Shown here in pieces: positions 33,536 to 43,567 of a stretch of 64,000 bases of DNA. The stretch is from an uncultured Bacteroidota bacterium (GTDB lineage: Bacteria > Bacteroidota > Bacteroidia > Flavobacteriales > Flavobacteriaceae): contig CABXVR010000001.1 of NCBI GenBank assembly GCA_902515565.1, forward strand, positions 1-64,000. Reading direction: 5' to 3'. The translations under genes and the position numbers were made by a program. Position 1 is the stretch's first letter, and each line of letters starts with the position of its first letter. Under the pieces are notes generated by a model, which made no database searches, was not told the origin of the DNA, and saw only the letters and a list, made by a program, of their open reading frames with translations.

Positions 33536-34437
33536 TGAAGACTAAATTCTACAACCATATTGTACAATTACAAAAAGCCATATGTGATGAATTTGAAAAA
33601 ATTGATGGAAAAGCTAGGTTTTTTGAAGACAAATGGACAAGAGACGGAGGTGGCGGTGGTATCACTAAAATAATTGAAGATGGGGAAGTCATAGAAAAAG
33701 GTGGAGTAAATATATCAAAGGTCTTTGGTGTCCTGCCACAAAGCATGCAAAAACAACTTAATACAAAGTCTAATAAATTTTTTGCCTGTGGACTTAGCTT
33801 AGTAATTCACCCTAAAAACCCGATGGTTCCTACTGTTCACGCAAATTGGAGATATTTTGAAATGTATGACGATGATGGAAATATTGCCGACTCTTGGTTT
33901 GGAGGGGGGCAGGATTTAACTCCTTATTACATATTTGAGGACGATATCCAGCATTTTCACAATGAATGTAAAACTATTTGTGATAAACACAACCCAAGTT
34001 TTTATATTAAATTTAAAGAAAATTGTGACAAATATTTTTACAATTCCCATCGAAGTGAAGCTAGAGGCGTAGGAGGTTTATTCTTTGATTATTGCAAACA
34101 AACCTCTACAACAAGCATGTCGGACTGGTATAATTTTATTATAGAAATTAGTAATAATTTTATGAAGTGCTACGCTCCCATAATAAATAGTAAAAAGCTA
34201 TTTGCTTATTCTAAATCACATAAAGAATGGCAAGAAATTAGAAGAGGAAGGTATGTAGAATTCAACTTAGTTCACGACAAAGGAACTCTATTTGGATTAA
34301 AGACTAATGGTCGAATTGAAAGTATTCTTATGAGCTTACCACCAAAAGTAAGCTGGAAATATAATTTTGTGCCTGTTAAAAATAGTGAAGAGGCCAAGCT
34401 TTTAGAAATATTAAAAAATCCCGTCAAATGGATTTAA
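33535..34437 (+). CDS. hemF: oxygen-dependent coproporphyrinogen III oxidase HemF
   Basis: 300 residues. Landmarks: WTRDGGGGGITKI (about 35-47), the VHANWRYFEMYD with IADSWFGGGQDLTPYY substrate region (about 101-131), HRSEARGVGGLFFDY (about 178-192) and the RRGRYVEFNLVHDKGTLFGL C-terminal motif (about 235-256). Converts coproporphyrinogen III to protoporphyrinogen IX using O2, so the organism is aerobic in this step. ATG overlaps the hemE stop by one base. Confidence 0.95.
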   Translation: MKTKFYNHIVQLQKAICDEFEKIDGKARFFEDKWTRDGGGGGITKIIEDGEVIEKGGVNISKVFGVLPQSMQKQLNTKSNKFFACGLSLVIHPKNPMVPTVHANWRYFEMYDDDGNIADSWFGGGQDLTPYYIFEDDIQHFHNECKTICDKHNPSFYIKFKENCDKYFYNSHRSEARGVGGLFFDYCKQTSTTSMSDWYNFIIEISNNFMKCYAPIINSKKLFAYSKSHKEWQEIRRGRYVEFNLVHDKGTLFGLKTNGRIESILMSLPPKVSWKYNFVPVKNSEEAKLLEILKNPVKWI

Positions 34438-34450
34438 TAAACAATGAAAT

Positions 34451-35425
34451 ATGTATCCAATAAATAGAAATAGAAGACTTAGAACTAGTGAGACATTAAG
34501 AAATTTAATTAGAGAGAACACTATAAGTGCTAACGATTTTTTAGTCCCATTATTTGTTATTGAAGGTGAAAATAAAAAACAAGAAATCCAATCTATGCCT
34601 AATTATTTTAAAATGAGTATCGATCTCATATTAAAAGAAATTAAACTTTTACATACCTTAGGATTAAAATCTGTTTTACTATTTGCTCAAGTTGAAGAAA
34701 ATCTTAAAGATAATTACGGCACAGAAGCTATTAATAAAAATGGTCTAATGCAAAGAGCAATAAAAAGCATAAAAAACAAATTTCCAGATATTCTTATAAT
34801 GTCAGATGTCGCATTGGACCCTTATTCCTCTTATGGTCATGATGGTGTTGTAGAAAACGGACTAATTGTTAATGATATTACAAATGACATACTATCAAAG
34901 ATGAGTCTTTCTCATGTTGAAGCTGGAGCAGATTTTGTAGCTCCAAGTGATATGATGGATGGAAGAGTGAAATCGATTAGGACGATTTTAGAAAATGAAG
35001 GTCACTATGATGCAGGAATTATGAGTTATAGTGCTAAATATGCCTCATCATTTTATGGCCCTTTTAGAGATGCTTTAAACTCTAAGCCTGGATTTGGTGA
35101 TAAAAAGACTTATCAAATGGATGTAGGAAATCGAGAAGAGGCAATAAATGAAGTAAGGAATGACATTGAAGAAGGTGCAGATATCGTTATGATTAAACCT
35201 GGGATTTCGTATCTTGATATAATTAGAGATATAAAAAACAATTTTAACATCCCAATTTCTGCTTACCAAGTCAGTGGTGAGTATGCAATGATAAAGGCTG
35301 CTTCAAAAAATGGTTGGATTGACGAAAACCAAACAATTTTAGAAACATCGATTGCATTCAAAAGAGCAGGGGCTAGTTTTATAGCTAGTTACTTTGCTAA
35401 AGATGTCATAACATTAATTTCTTAA
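34451..35425 (+). CDS. hemB: porphobilinogen synthase HemB (ALA dehydratase)
   Basis: 324 residues. DFLVPLFVIEGENKKQEI (about 27-44), metal-site-like region DVALDPYSSYGHDG, with Ser-Ser-Tyr where zinc enzymes carry cysteines (about 119-132), EAGADFVAPSDMMDGRV with the Schiff-base Lys region downstream (DIVMIKPGISYLDII, about 247-261), and SAYQVSGEYAMIKAA (about 275-289). Condenses two 5-aminolevulinates. Absence of the cysteine triad suggests a Mg-type enzyme. Last haem gene of the operon. Confidence 0.95.
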   Translation: MYPINRNRRLRTSETLRNLIRENTISANDFLVPLFVIEGENKKQEIQSMPNYFKMSIDLILKEIKLLHTLGLKSVLLFAQVEENLKDNYGTEAINKNGLMQRAIKSIKNKFPDILIMSDVALDPYSSYGHDGVVENGLIVNDITNDILSKMSLSHVEAGADFVAPSDMMDGRVKSIRTILENEGHYDAGIMSYSAKYASSFYGPFRDALNSKPGFGDKKTYQMDVGNREEAINEVRNDIEEGADIVMIKPGISYLDIIRDIKNNFNIPISAYQVSGEYAMIKAASKNGWIDENQTILETSIAFKRAGASFIASYFAKDVITLIS

Positions 35426-35427
35426 AT

Positions 35428-36564
35428 ATGTCAAAGAAAAAAACAGGACTAATATTTATTACTGCGCTAATTACATGTTTTTATTTTTTTGATCTTGGCT
35501 ATTTAATTAAGGCTGTAAAAGTTGGGTACCTAAAAGGCTACACTACAGCATATTTATCAGACTATGTCCACTTTGACAATGATATCATTGAAACTGGTGT
35601 TCATCAACCATGGTTAATTAGCGATAACTATAATAGCAAAGTAGAATCTAAAAACTTAATTGATATTAATAAGTTAAAAGAAACAACTTCATACTTAATT
35701 ATACAAAACGATAGTATTGTTTTTGAAAAATATTACTTAGGTTATGACCAAGATTCTATTTCAAATTCATTTTCTATGGCAAAAAGTTTTGTTAGTGCTA
35801 TGTTGGGGAAGGCCATAATGGATGGATCCATAAAGGGGCTTGACCAGCCAGTTTCTGATTACTTTAAGGAGTTTCGCGAAGGAAAAGCTGCTAAGCTAAC
35901 AGTTGGTGATCTTTCAACAATGTCTTCTGGATTAAATTATGTAGAAAAATATTATAGCCCTTTTTCACTGACTGCTAGAAGCTATTTTACCTCAGATTTG
36001 AAATCTTTAATTCTAGACTTAGAAGTTGTTGAAGAACCCGGACAGAGATATAAATATCTTAGTAGTGACACCCAATTATTGGGAATGATTCTTGAAAAAG
36101 CAACTGGTAAAAATCTTTCTGATTATTTAAGTGAATCTTTTTGGAAGCCAATGGGGGCTAAAATTGCTTCTCCATGGCAAGTAGATAGTAAAGAAAATAA
36201 TCTTGTAAAAGCATTTTGTTGTATCGCTAGTAGCGCCAGAGACTTCGCTAGGCTAGGTAAACTCTATAAGCAGCACGGAAAGTGGAAAGGACATCAGCTT
36301 TTAGACTCTACTTTTATAGCAAAATCTTTAACTCCAAAGTTTGCGAATGCTCCTTTCTATGGTTATGGATGGTGGTTAGACAAATACAAGGGCAAAGAAA
36401 TCTTTTATTCAAGAGGACATCTTGGGCAATTAACTATCGTGGTCCCAGAAGATGACTTAATTATTGTAAGATTAGGGAATTTAATTACAAAGGAAGAACA
36501 AGGCAGTGCGCATTCAAAAGACTTTTACACCTATATTGATGAAGCTTACAATATAATTAATTAA
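35428..36564 (+). CDS. serine hydrolase, class C beta-lactamase family
   Basis: 378 residues. N-terminal membrane segment (about 8-24), then the beta-lactamase-related fold: SMAKSFVSAMLGKAIMD with SxxK nucleophile and base (about 115-131), YKYLSSDTQLLGMILEKATG with the conserved Tyr (about 210-230) and GYGWWLDKY with the following HLGQ region (about 311-340) in place of KTG. Likely an envelope esterase or DD-peptidase-like enzyme rather than a resistance gene. Begins 2 bp after hemB, so it could be read through from the haem operon. Confidence 0.88.
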   Translation: MSKKKTGLIFITALITCFYFFDLGYLIKAVKVGYLKGYTTAYLSDYVHFDNDIIETGVHQPWLISDNYNSKVESKNLIDINKLKETTSYLIIQNDSIVFEKYYLGYDQDSISNSFSMAKSFVSAMLGKAIMDGSIKGLDQPVSDYFKEFREGKAAKLTVGDLSTMSSGLNYVEKYYSPFSLTARSYFTSDLKSLILDLEVVEEPGQRYKYLSSDTQLLGMILEKATGKNLSDYLSESFWKPMGAKIASPWQVDSKENNLVKAFCCIASSARDFARLGKLYKQHGKWKGHQLLDSTFIAKSLTPKFANAPFYGYGWWLDKYKGKEIFYSRGHLGQLTIVVPEDDLIIVRLGNLITKEEQGSAHSKDFYTYIDEAYNIIN

Positions 36565-36575
36565 ATGTTTTTATT

Positions 36576-38273
36576 TTGATCAAAGCATCTAGTAAACCTC
36601 TTATTTCAATAAAAAATTTAAGTATTAGTTTTCTTAAAAAAAATGAAGTTGTTAATGTAGTTAACAATATTAGTTTTAATTTATTAAAAGATGAGGTGTT
36701 GGGAATTGTCGGCGAATCTGGTAGCGGTAAGTCTGTAACTGCATTATCAATATTAAAGTTATTACCTAAAAATAAAACTATTTCTAAAGGAGAGGTGATT
36801 TTTAATAATACAAATCTATTAGAGTTACAAGAAGCGACTATAAGGCAAGTTAGGGAAAAAGATATATCTATAATATTTCAAGAGCCTATGTCTGTGCTAA
36901 ATCCAACCATGAAATGTGTTGATCAACTACGTGAATGTTTTGACATAGAAAAAATTGACAAAAAAGATATTGAAAATGAAATAAGCTTATTGACAAAAAA
37001 AGTTAAACTAGGAAAAGTTGATAATTTTAACTCCAAATATCCACATCAACTCTCCGGTGGACAAAAGCAAAGATTAATGATTGCTATGGCTATAGCTTGT
37101 AAGCCAAAATTACTTATAGCTGATGAGCCAACCACTGCGCTTGATGTTACTGTTCAAAAAGAGATCATTGAATTACTTTTAAAAATTAAAAGAACTGAAG
37201 GGTTAAGTATAATTTTTATTTCTCACGATCTAGCACTAGTTTCTGAAATTGCAGATAGGTTAATTGTAATGTTTAAGGGAAAAATAATTGAAAAAGGTAA
37301 GGCTGCAAAAATATTTTCAAATCCTATTGAAAATTACACTAAAGGTTTACTCTACTCAAGGCCGAACAATAAAGTTAAGTTAAGCAAACTACCAACTGTG
37401 TCTGATTATATAAATAACTCTGTTAATAACACAATTGTTAACGACAAAGAAATTGAAATTAGTCGTCAAAAGATTTATTCAAACAGCCCTATTCTAGAAA
37501 TTAAAAATTTAGATAAATATTATATTCAAAATAAAGTTTGGTTTAAGAAAAAGGAGGTTTTTAAAGCTCTTGATGGAATTAATTTAAAGTTATTTAAAGG
37601 TGAAACACTTGGTTTGGTTGGAGAATCAGGGTGCGGCAAATCTACATTAGTAAAAACAATTGTTCAAATTGAAAAGGCTAGTAATGGATCTATCTTTTAT
37701 AAAAGTGTAGATATTACAAAACTATCTAAGTCTGAATTAAATCATTATAGAAAAGATGTTCAGTTAATTTTTCAAGATCCAGACTCCTCTTTAAATCCGA
37801 AAAAAACAATTGGATCGTTAATAATGGAGCCAATGATTGTTCATAAAATTGTCAAAAAAGACAAATCTTATAAAACTTTGTGTATTAATTTACTTAAAGA
37901 TGTTGGCCTTAAAAAAAGTGACTTTTATAAATACCCCCACGAGCTATCTGGTGGTCAAAAACAAAGAGTAGGAATCGCAAGAGCGATCAGTGTTGGGCCT
38001 AAAATACTAATTTGCGATGAGTCTGTATCTGCTTTAGATGTTTCTGTTCAGGCTCAAGTGTTAAACTTATTAAATCATTTGAAGAAAAAGCTAAAACTTA
38101 CGTACATATTTATTTCTCATGACTTATCAGTAGTGAAATATATGGCTGACAAAATTGTTGTGATGAAGGAAGGAGTTTTTAAAGAAATAGGTTTTTCAGA
38201 AGATATCTATAACAATCCTAAAATGGAATACACTAAAAAACTAATTGAGGCCATTCCAAAAGGAGTTAGCTAA
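36576..38273 (+). CDS. dual-domain ABC transporter ATP-binding protein (peptide/oligopeptide type)
   Basis: 565 residues, two complete ATPase domains in one chain. Walker A GESGSGKSV (about 48-56) and GESGCGKST (about 350-358), signature LSGGQKQRLM and LSGGQKQRVG, Walker B LLIADEPTTALD and ILICDESVSALD. Both domains are the Opp/Dpp class (OppD-OppF fused, as in YejF/GsiA). The start is TTG at 36576-36578; the only upstream ATG in reach (about 36565) is in a frame that stops at once. No permease or binding-protein gene is adjacent. Confidence 0.92.
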   Translation: MIKASSKPLISIKNLSISFLKKNEVVNVVNNISFNLLKDEVLGIVGESGSGKSVTALSILKLLPKNKTISKGEVIFNNTNLLELQEATIRQVREKDISIIFQEPMSVLNPTMKCVDQLRECFDIEKIDKKDIENEISLLTKKVKLGKVDNFNSKYPHQLSGGQKQRLMIAMAIACKPKLLIADEPTTALDVTVQKEIIELLLKIKRTEGLSIIFISHDLALVSEIADRLIVMFKGKIIEKGKAAKIFSNPIENYTKGLLYSRPNNKVKLSKLPTVSDYINNSVNNTIVNDKEIEISRQKIYSNSPILEIKNLDKYYIQNKVWFKKKEVFKALDGINLKLFKGETLGLVGESGCGKSTLVKTIVQIEKASNGSIFYKSVDITKLSKSELNHYRKDVQLIFQDPDSSLNPKKTIGSLIMEPMIVHKIVKKDKSYKTLCINLLKDVGLKKSDFYKYPHELSGGQKQRVGIARAISVGPKILICDESVSALDVSVQAQVLNLLNHLKKKLKLTYIFISHDLSVVKYMADKIVVMKEGVFKEIGFSEDIYNNPKMEYTKKLIEAIPKGVS

Positions 38274-38922
38274 TGCTAATTTCTGGAACTTCGCAATCAA
38301 CAATTAAATTACCTACAGTAGATTCTTTTATTTTTTGAACACTAACTCCAGGTGCTCTTTCAAGTAATTTAAACCCCTCTTTGGTGACCTCTAGCACAGC
38401 TAAATCGGTTACTATTTTTTTTACACACCCAAGACCTGTTAAAGGTAGCGAGCATCTTTTTAATAATTTAGACTCTCCTTTTTTGTTTGTATGCATCATG
38501 GCTACTATAATGTTTTCTGCACTAGCTACTAAATCCATAGCTCCACCCATTCCTTTTACCATTTTTCCTGGAATTTTCCAATTTGCTATGTCTCCGTTTT
38601 CGGAGACTTCCATTGCTCCTAAAATGGTTAAATCAACATGTTTTCCTCTAATCATAGAAAAACTCATCGCTGAATCGAAAAAACTAGCTCCAGGTAATGT
38701 TGTTATTGTTTGCTTTCCTGCATTAATTATATCTGCATCTACATCATCATCAAAAGGGAAGGGTCCCATTCCAAGAACTCCATTTTCACTTTGAAACTCT
38801 ACGCTTAAATCTTTATTAACATAATTTGCTACTAAAGTAGGAATCCCTATTCCTAAATTAACATAATACCCATCTTTAACCTCTTTTGCAATTCTTTTAG
38901 CAATTCCATTTTTGTCTAGCAT
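38266..38922 (-). CDS. scoB: 3-oxoacid CoA-transferase subunit B
   Basis: 218 residues. Family landmarks: IAKEVKDGYYVNLGIGIPTLVANYV (about 11-35), EFQSENGVLGMGPFP with the catalytic Glu in SENG (about 43-57), GGAMDLVASAENIIVAMMHT (about 122-141) and PLTGLGCVKKIVTDLAVLEV (about 154-173). Transfers CoA between succinyl-CoA and acetoacetate in ketone-body and amino-acid breakdown. The first codon overlaps the final base of subunit A's stop. Converges with the ABC ATPase gene, overlapping it by 8 bp. Confidence 0.93.
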   Translation of the reverse strand: MLDKNGIAKRIAKEVKDGYYVNLGIGIPTLVANYVNKDLSVEFQSENGVLGMGPFPFDDDVDADIINAGKQTITTLPGASFFDSAMSFSMIRGKHVDLTILGAMEVSENGDIANWKIPGKMVKGMGGAMDLVASAENIIVAMMHTNKKGESKLLKRCSLPLTGLGCVKKIVTDLAVLEVTKEGFKLLERAPGVSVQKIKESTVGNLIVDCEVPEISIS

Positions 38923-39620
38923 TATCTTTGTGTTATGGTTCTTTGTTCAATTCTTTTTTGGTAATTTTCTCCCTTAAATATTCGCTGAATAAAAATCCCT
39001 GGTATATGAATTTCATTTGGATCAAGAACTCCTGCAGGGTATAACTCTTCAACCTCTGCAACTGTTACAGTCGCTGCGCCACACATATTTGGATTAAAAT
39101 TTCTTGCTGTTCCTTTAAAAATTAGGTTTCCTGCTTCATCTCCTTTCCAAGCTTTAACAATCGAAAAGTCTGCATTAAAAGCATGTTCCAAAATATACAT
39201 TTTTCCGTTGAACTCCCGAGATTCTTTACCCTCTGCAACTTCAGTTCCAAAACCCGCTGGAGTGTATACTGCAGGAAAGCCAGCTTGAGCTGCTCTACAT
39301 AATTCAGCTAGAGTTCCTTGAGGCAATAATTCAACTTCAAGCTCTCCAGACAGCATTTGTCTTTCAAATTCATTGTTTTCTCCTACATATGAAGAAATCA
39401 TTTTTTTTATTTGGTGATCTTTTAATAATAGTCCTAAGCCAAAGTCATCGACTCCAGCATTATTTGAAATGCATGTTAGCCCCTTAACTTTTAATTTAAC
39501 AAGTTCGTCAATTGATTTTTCAGGAATACCACATAATCCAAATCCTCCTAACATAACAGTCATATTGTCTTTAATACCAGCGAGAGCGGTAGTTACATCA
39601 AGTACTTTTTTGTTTATCAT
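38922..39620 (-). CDS. scoA: 3-oxoacid CoA-transferase subunit A
   Basis: 232 residues: [20 protein letters not shown], the CoA-binding [16 protein letters not shown] (about 25-40), [17 protein letters not shown] (about 50-66), [19 protein letters not shown] (about 97-115), [18 protein letters not shown] and [18 protein letters not shown] near the C-terminus, all typical of the alpha subunit. Forms the heterotetrameric SCOT with subunit B, which overlaps its stop by one base. Transcribed after PBP1A but the two are only 10 bp apart in opposite functional roles. Confidence 0.93.
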   Translation of the reverse strand: MINKKVLDVTTALAGIKDNMTVMLGGFGLCGIPEKSIDELVKLKVKGLTCISNNAGVDDFGLGLLLKDHQIKKMISSYVGENNEFERQMLSGELEVELLPQGTLAELCRAAQAGFPAVYTPAGFGTEVAEGKESREFNGKMYILEHAFNADFSIVKAWKGDEAGNLIFKGTARNFNPNMCGAATVTVAEVEELYPAGVLDPNEIHIPGIFIQRIFKGENYQKRIEQRTITQR

Positions 39621-39630
39621 AATAAATATT

Positions 39631-41958
39631 TTAAAAATCTATATCTAATAACTTCTTGTTATTATTTTTAATTGTATTTAATGAATCATTTTTAAAGTTA
39701 TTACAATCTAATTCGATGGATAATTTTTCTGGCTTAAAGAAAGATTCCTTAGAAATATTTAAAATAGTGTCCTGGTAACAACTCTTCATGTATACTCCCC
39801 ATATTGGTAAAGCCATTGATGCGCCTTGTCCATAATCGATAGTTTCAAAATGAATAGACCTATCTTCAGCTCCAACCCATACTCCGGTTACTAAATTCGG
39901 TACCATACCCATAAACCATCCGTCACTTTGATTTTGAGTTGTTCCTGTCTTGCCTGCAATTGGATTGTCAAATTCATAGGGATAGCCTGTGACAACGGAC
40001 TCATAAGCATTATTAGTAGCGCCTGTTGTTCTTAGTCTTATACCAGACCCTGCTTGAGTAACTCCTTCAAGTAAGTTAACAGTTACATAAGCTGCTTCTT
40101 CGCTTAAGACATCTCTTGTTTCACGTTTGTACTCAAACAGGATAGTACCATTTTTGTCCTCAATTTTTTCAATTAATATAGGCTTAGTATATACTCCTTT
40201 ATTTGCAAATGCTGAATAAGCAGCAACCATTTCATAAACGCTAATATCTGGAGTTCCTAATGCAATTGAAGGAACTGGTAGTATTTTCTGTTCAATACCT
40301 AAGTTTTTAGCTAGTTTTATCACTGGTTTTGGACCAATTTTATCCATTAATCTTGCGGTTACAGTATTAATAGAATTAGCTAAGGCATTCTTTAAAGTCC
40401 GTGTTCTTCCGTATTTATCTCCAGAATTTCTTGGACACCATTTTTCAGGATTACCAAATTTATTTTTTTCTATACAATATTGACTATCAGGAAAAGTATC
40501 ACAAGGAGACAATTTTAGCTGATCAATAGCTGCGGCATAAACAAAAGGTTTAAATGTCGAGCCAATTTGACGCTTACCTTTTTTAACCATATCATATTGA
40601 AAGTGTTTATAATCCATTCCTCCAGCCCAAGCTTTAACAAAGCCAGTGTTTGGGTCCATAGACATCATTCCTGGTCTTAAAAAAGATTTATAATAAATCA
40701 TAGAGTCCCAAGGTTTCATTATTGTATCAATTTCACCTTGCCATGAAAAAACAGTCATTTTTACAGGTATTTGAAAGGATTTTTTTATTTCCTCATCTGA
40801 TTTTTTTAAATCATATTTCATTTTTCTCCATCTTTCAGATCTTTTCATTGCCCGCCTAAGTAGAGTGTCTATTGCCCCTTCTGTTAATTCACTAAATGGA
40901 GCTGTTGGGTTATCCTCAATCTTGTTTTGTTTAAAAAATTCTTTTTGAAGTCTAGGCATGTGCTGATTAATTGCGTCCTCAGCATAAACTTGCATCTTGT
41001 AGTTTATAGTGGTGTGAATTTTTAATCCATCTGTATTTATATTATACTTTGACCCATCTGGTTTTCTGTTTTTTTCATCCTTTACCCAATCTTTCATATA
41101 TGTTCGCAAATATTCTCTAAAATAAGGAGCAATTCCATCTCGGTGAGATTCTGGAGTGTAGTTTAATTTTAAATCTTTATTTTGAAGTGAGTCTTTCATC
41201 ACTTTATCTATAAATCCGTATTTATACATTTGTGCCAAAACTACATTTCTTCTATTTTTAACACCAACAGGATTTCTACTAGGCCTAGGGTTATATAGTG
41301 AAGAGTTTTTTAACATTCCAACTAGCATTGCAGATTCACTGATATCTAAGTCAAGAGGTTCTTTCCCAAAATAAATTCTTGAAGCGCTTCTAATACCATC
41401 CCCATTATTGCCAAAATCATAGATGTTTAAATATTGTGCGATAATTTCATTTTTAGTATACTGCTTTTCTAATCTGATTGATATAATATATTCCTTAATT
41501 TTCTGATTAATTCTTTCCAATATATCTCTAGATCCTTCTCCAGTAAATAGCTGTTTAGCTAATTGTTGAGTAATTGTACTCCCCCCTCCATCTTTTCCTA
41601 ATTTTACAATCGCTCTTAAGGTAGATATCCAGTCAATTCCTGAATGATTATAAAAACGTATATCTTCTGTTGCTAGTAAAGCGTTTACTAAATGTTGAGG
41701 GAATTCTGAAAAACTTACAGGTGTTCGGTTGTCATTAAAATAAAATTTAGCGATAGTTTTTCCATCTTCGGAAAGTATTTCGCTTGCTAAATTTGTCTTA
41801 GGGTTTTCTAATACCTTTAAATCAGGCATTTCACCAAGACCTCCAATTGATGCAAAATAAAAAATCCCAAAAACTGATGAAACTAAGGCTATAAAAAGCG
41901 CCCAAATAGTTACAATATGTTTATTAAAATTATTTTTCTTTTTCAATTCTGTATCCAA
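39631..41958 (-). CDS. penicillin-binding protein 1A (transglycosylase/transpeptidase)
   Basis: 775 residues. N-terminal anchor (about 15-35); glycosyltransferase 51 domain with [15 protein letters not shown] (catalytic Glu about 92), [14 protein letters not shown] (about 117-130) and [17 protein letters not shown] (about 155-171). The transpeptidase domain has [14 protein letters not shown] with SxxK Ser about 459, the SxN motif near LANSINTVT and [15 protein letters not shown] (about 690). Builds and crosslinks peptidoglycan. The ATG overlaps the end of gldH by 29 bp. Confidence 0.93.
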   Translation of the reverse strand: MDTELKKKNNFNKHIVTIWALFIALVSSVFGIFYFASIGGLGEMPDLKVLENPKTNLASEILSEDGKTIAKFYFNDNRTPVSFSEFPQHLVNALLATEDIRFYNHSGIDWISTLRAIVKLGKDGGGSTITQQLAKQLFTGEGSRDILERINQKIKEYIISIRLEKQYTKNEIIAQYLNIYDFGNNGDGIRSASRIYFGKEPLDLDISESAMLVGMLKNSSLYNPRPSRNPVGVKNRRNVVLAQMYKYGFIDKVMKDSLQNKDLKLNYTPESHRDGIAPYFREYLRTYMKDWVKDEKNRKPDGSKYNINTDGLKIHTTINYKMQVYAEDAINQHMPRLQKEFFKQNKIEDNPTAPFSELTEGAIDTLLRRAMKRSERWRKMKYDLKKSDEEIKKSFQIPVKMTVFSWQGEIDTIMKPWDSMIYYKSFLRPGMMSMDPNTGFVKAWAGGMDYKHFQYDMVKKGKRQIGSTFKPFVYAAAIDQLKLSPCDTFPDSQYCIEKNKFGNPEKWCPRNSGDKYGRTRTLKNALANSINTVTARLMDKIGPKPVIKLAKNLGIEQKILPVPSIALGTPDISVYEMVAAYSAFANKGVYTKPILIEKIEDKNGTILFEYKRETRDVLSEEAAYVTVNLLEGVTQAGSGIRLRTTGATNNAYESVVTGYPYEFDNPIAGKTGTTQNQSDGWFMGMVPNLVTGVWVGAEDRSIHFETIDYGQGASMALPIWGVYMKSCYQDTILNISKESFFKPEKLSIELDCNNFKNDSLNTIKNNNKKLLDIDF

Positions 41959-42400
41959 TATTAATTATTCCGTCTAATAACTTTAAACCATTAATCTGAT
42001 TAATCTTTCTCATAGCATGCTGAATGGTAACCAAATATTTTCCGCTTTCAAATTTAGTACTTTCTTTGTGTACTAACTTATTTTGAAAAGTATTTAGAAA
42101 TTTTTTTCCTAGTAATTTTCCATTTGAATTAGCCATTTTGTATTCAAGGGTGTCTTTCATTATTGTTTTTACAGAATCTTCAACAGTGACTATTAAAAAC
42201 AAATTATTGAACCTATAACTTTGGTCAGTTCTGACATTTATAAACGTATTGTACGAACTTGATTTTAAGTCAACCTCAAAAATAATCAAGCTATCTTTGT
42301 CCCATTGATTTTGAATAGTTGTATAGTTGTCAAATATCCTGTCTTGGTCACATGAAAAAAAACTTAATGTAATTAATACTATTAATCCTCTAATTAACAT
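41930..42400 (-). CDS. gldH: gliding motility lipoprotein GldH
   Basis: 156 residues from the Met at 42398-42400, where a lipoprotein signal MLIRGLIVLITLSFFSCDQD starts (Cys residue 17); upstream in-frame Mets extend into ricT. Body: DNYTTIQNQWDKDSLIIFEV (about 22-41), NTFINVRTDQSYRFNNLFLI (about 51-70) and LVTIQHAMRKINQINGLKLL near the end, all found in GldH. Needed for gliding and type IX secretion in Flavobacterium. Overlaps PBP1A and ricT genes on the same strand, forming a tight ricT-gldH-PBP operon. Confidence 0.9.
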   Translation of the reverse strand: MLIRGLIVLITLSFFSCDQDRIFDNYTTIQNQWDKDSLIIFEVDLKSSSYNTFINVRTDQSYRFNNLFLIVTVEDSVKTIMKDTLEYKMANSNGKLLGKKFLNTFQNKLVHKESTKFESGKYLVTIQHAMRKINQINGLKLLDGIINIGYRIEKEK

Positions 42401-43532
42401 GTTTTTTCGCTTTTCTTCTTTTATGATTTTTTTTCTTTCTTGGTTTATCAAACCTTGTTAAACTATCTTGACCAACAACATTCTCAAACATATTTTCTTC
42501 TACAGGATTGTTTTCTGTTGTATATTCTTCCAAACTTGAAACTAACTTGTTTGATTTATTTTCATTAATAATTGCATTAGCTTGATCAACAGAAAGTAGG
42601 AACCAATTGTTCCACTCACCAACGTATGCATACCACAACTGTTTTTTAAAAATGTCTGTTTTTTGACACACGGCTGTTCCTTTTTCTGTCTTAAGCTTAG
42701 TCTCTTTCTTTGGGAAATTTTTTAAGGCATCCATATAAGATCCTAATTCATAATTTAAACAGCACTTTAATTTGCCGCACTGACCTGCTAATTTTTGAGG
42801 ATTGAGAGAAAGTTGTTGGTACCTAGCAGCAGAGGTGCTAACAGACCTAAAGTCAGTAAGCCAAGTTGAGCAACACAATTCTCTACCACAAGATCCTATT
42901 CCGCCAAGTCGTGCAGCTTCCTGTCTCAAACCAACTTGTTTCATTTCAATTTTAGTTCTAAACTCTCTAGCATAGATCTTTATTAACTCTCTGAAATCTA
43001 CTCTTTCGTCAGCTGTGTAGTAGAAAGTTATTTTAGTGCCATCTGCTTGATATTCAATATCAGATATTTTCATTTTTAATCTCAAATCAATTGCAAACTT
43101 TCTAGCTTTAACTTTTATTGACTCCTCTTTATCTCTAAGCAACGACCACTTGTCTATTTCAATTTGTGATGCTTTTCTATAAATAATCTTTGATTCCTCT
43201 TGTAAGTAGCTGATTTTTTTCTTGTCCATTTGAACTCTTACGAGCTCCCCAGTAAGTGTTACTATTCCTATATCATACCCACTATCAGCTTGAGTAGCGG
43301 CAATATCTCCAATAGAAAGAGAAAGTGAGTTTTTGTTTAAAAAATAATCTTTTCTCCCGTTTTTAAATCTAATTTCTATGTACAAAAATTCTGATTGACC
43401 TGAGGGTAAAGACATGTTTGATAGCCAATCAAAGACAGTAAACTTATTGCAACTATCTGTTCCGCATGTTCCATTGTTTTTACATCCTTTTGGAGAGCTA
43501 TTAGATTTAGAGCTACAAGTTTTACAAGACAT
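42390..43532 (-). CDS. ricT: PSP1 domain protein RicT
   Basis: 380 residues. A cysteine-rich start MSCKTCSSKSNSSPKGCKNN followed by CGTDSCNKF; central PSP1 domain (about 60-310) with YYTADERVDFRELIKIYARE (about 168-188), GLRQEAARLGGIGSCGRELC (about 200-220) and CCSTWLTDF with LAGQCGKLKCCLNYELGSYM (about 253-272), the conserved Cys set of the YaaT/RicT family. C-terminal ~50 residues are basic. In flavobacteria it stands directly upstream of gldH. Family members hold Fe-S clusters or assist RNase complexes; the local function is unclear. Confidence 0.9.
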   Translation of the reverse strand: MSCKTCSSKSNSSPKGCKNNGTCGTDSCNKFTVFDWLSNMSLPSGQSEFLYIEIRFKNGRKDYFLNKNSLSLSIGDIAATQADSGYDIGIVTLTGELVRVQMDKKKISYLQEESKIIYRKASQIEIDKWSLLRDKEESIKVKARKFAIDLRLKMKISDIEYQADGTKITFYYTADERVDFRELIKIYAREFRTKIEMKQVGLRQEAARLGGIGSCGRELCCSTWLTDFRSVSTSAARYQQLSLNPQKLAGQCGKLKCCLNYELGSYMDALKNFPKKETKLKTEKGTAVCQKTDIFKKQLWYAYVGEWNNWFLLSVDQANAIINENKSNKLVSSLEEYTTENNPVEENMFENVVGQDSLTRFDKPRKKKNHKRRKAKKHVN

Positions 43533-43567
43533 TGATTGAATATTTTATTAAATATAATATATACTTT

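Noticed and set aside
36565-36575. ATG start for the fused ABC ATPase at about 36565
   Set aside because: That ATG is in a frame that stops after four codons; the frame of the domains begins at TTG 36576.
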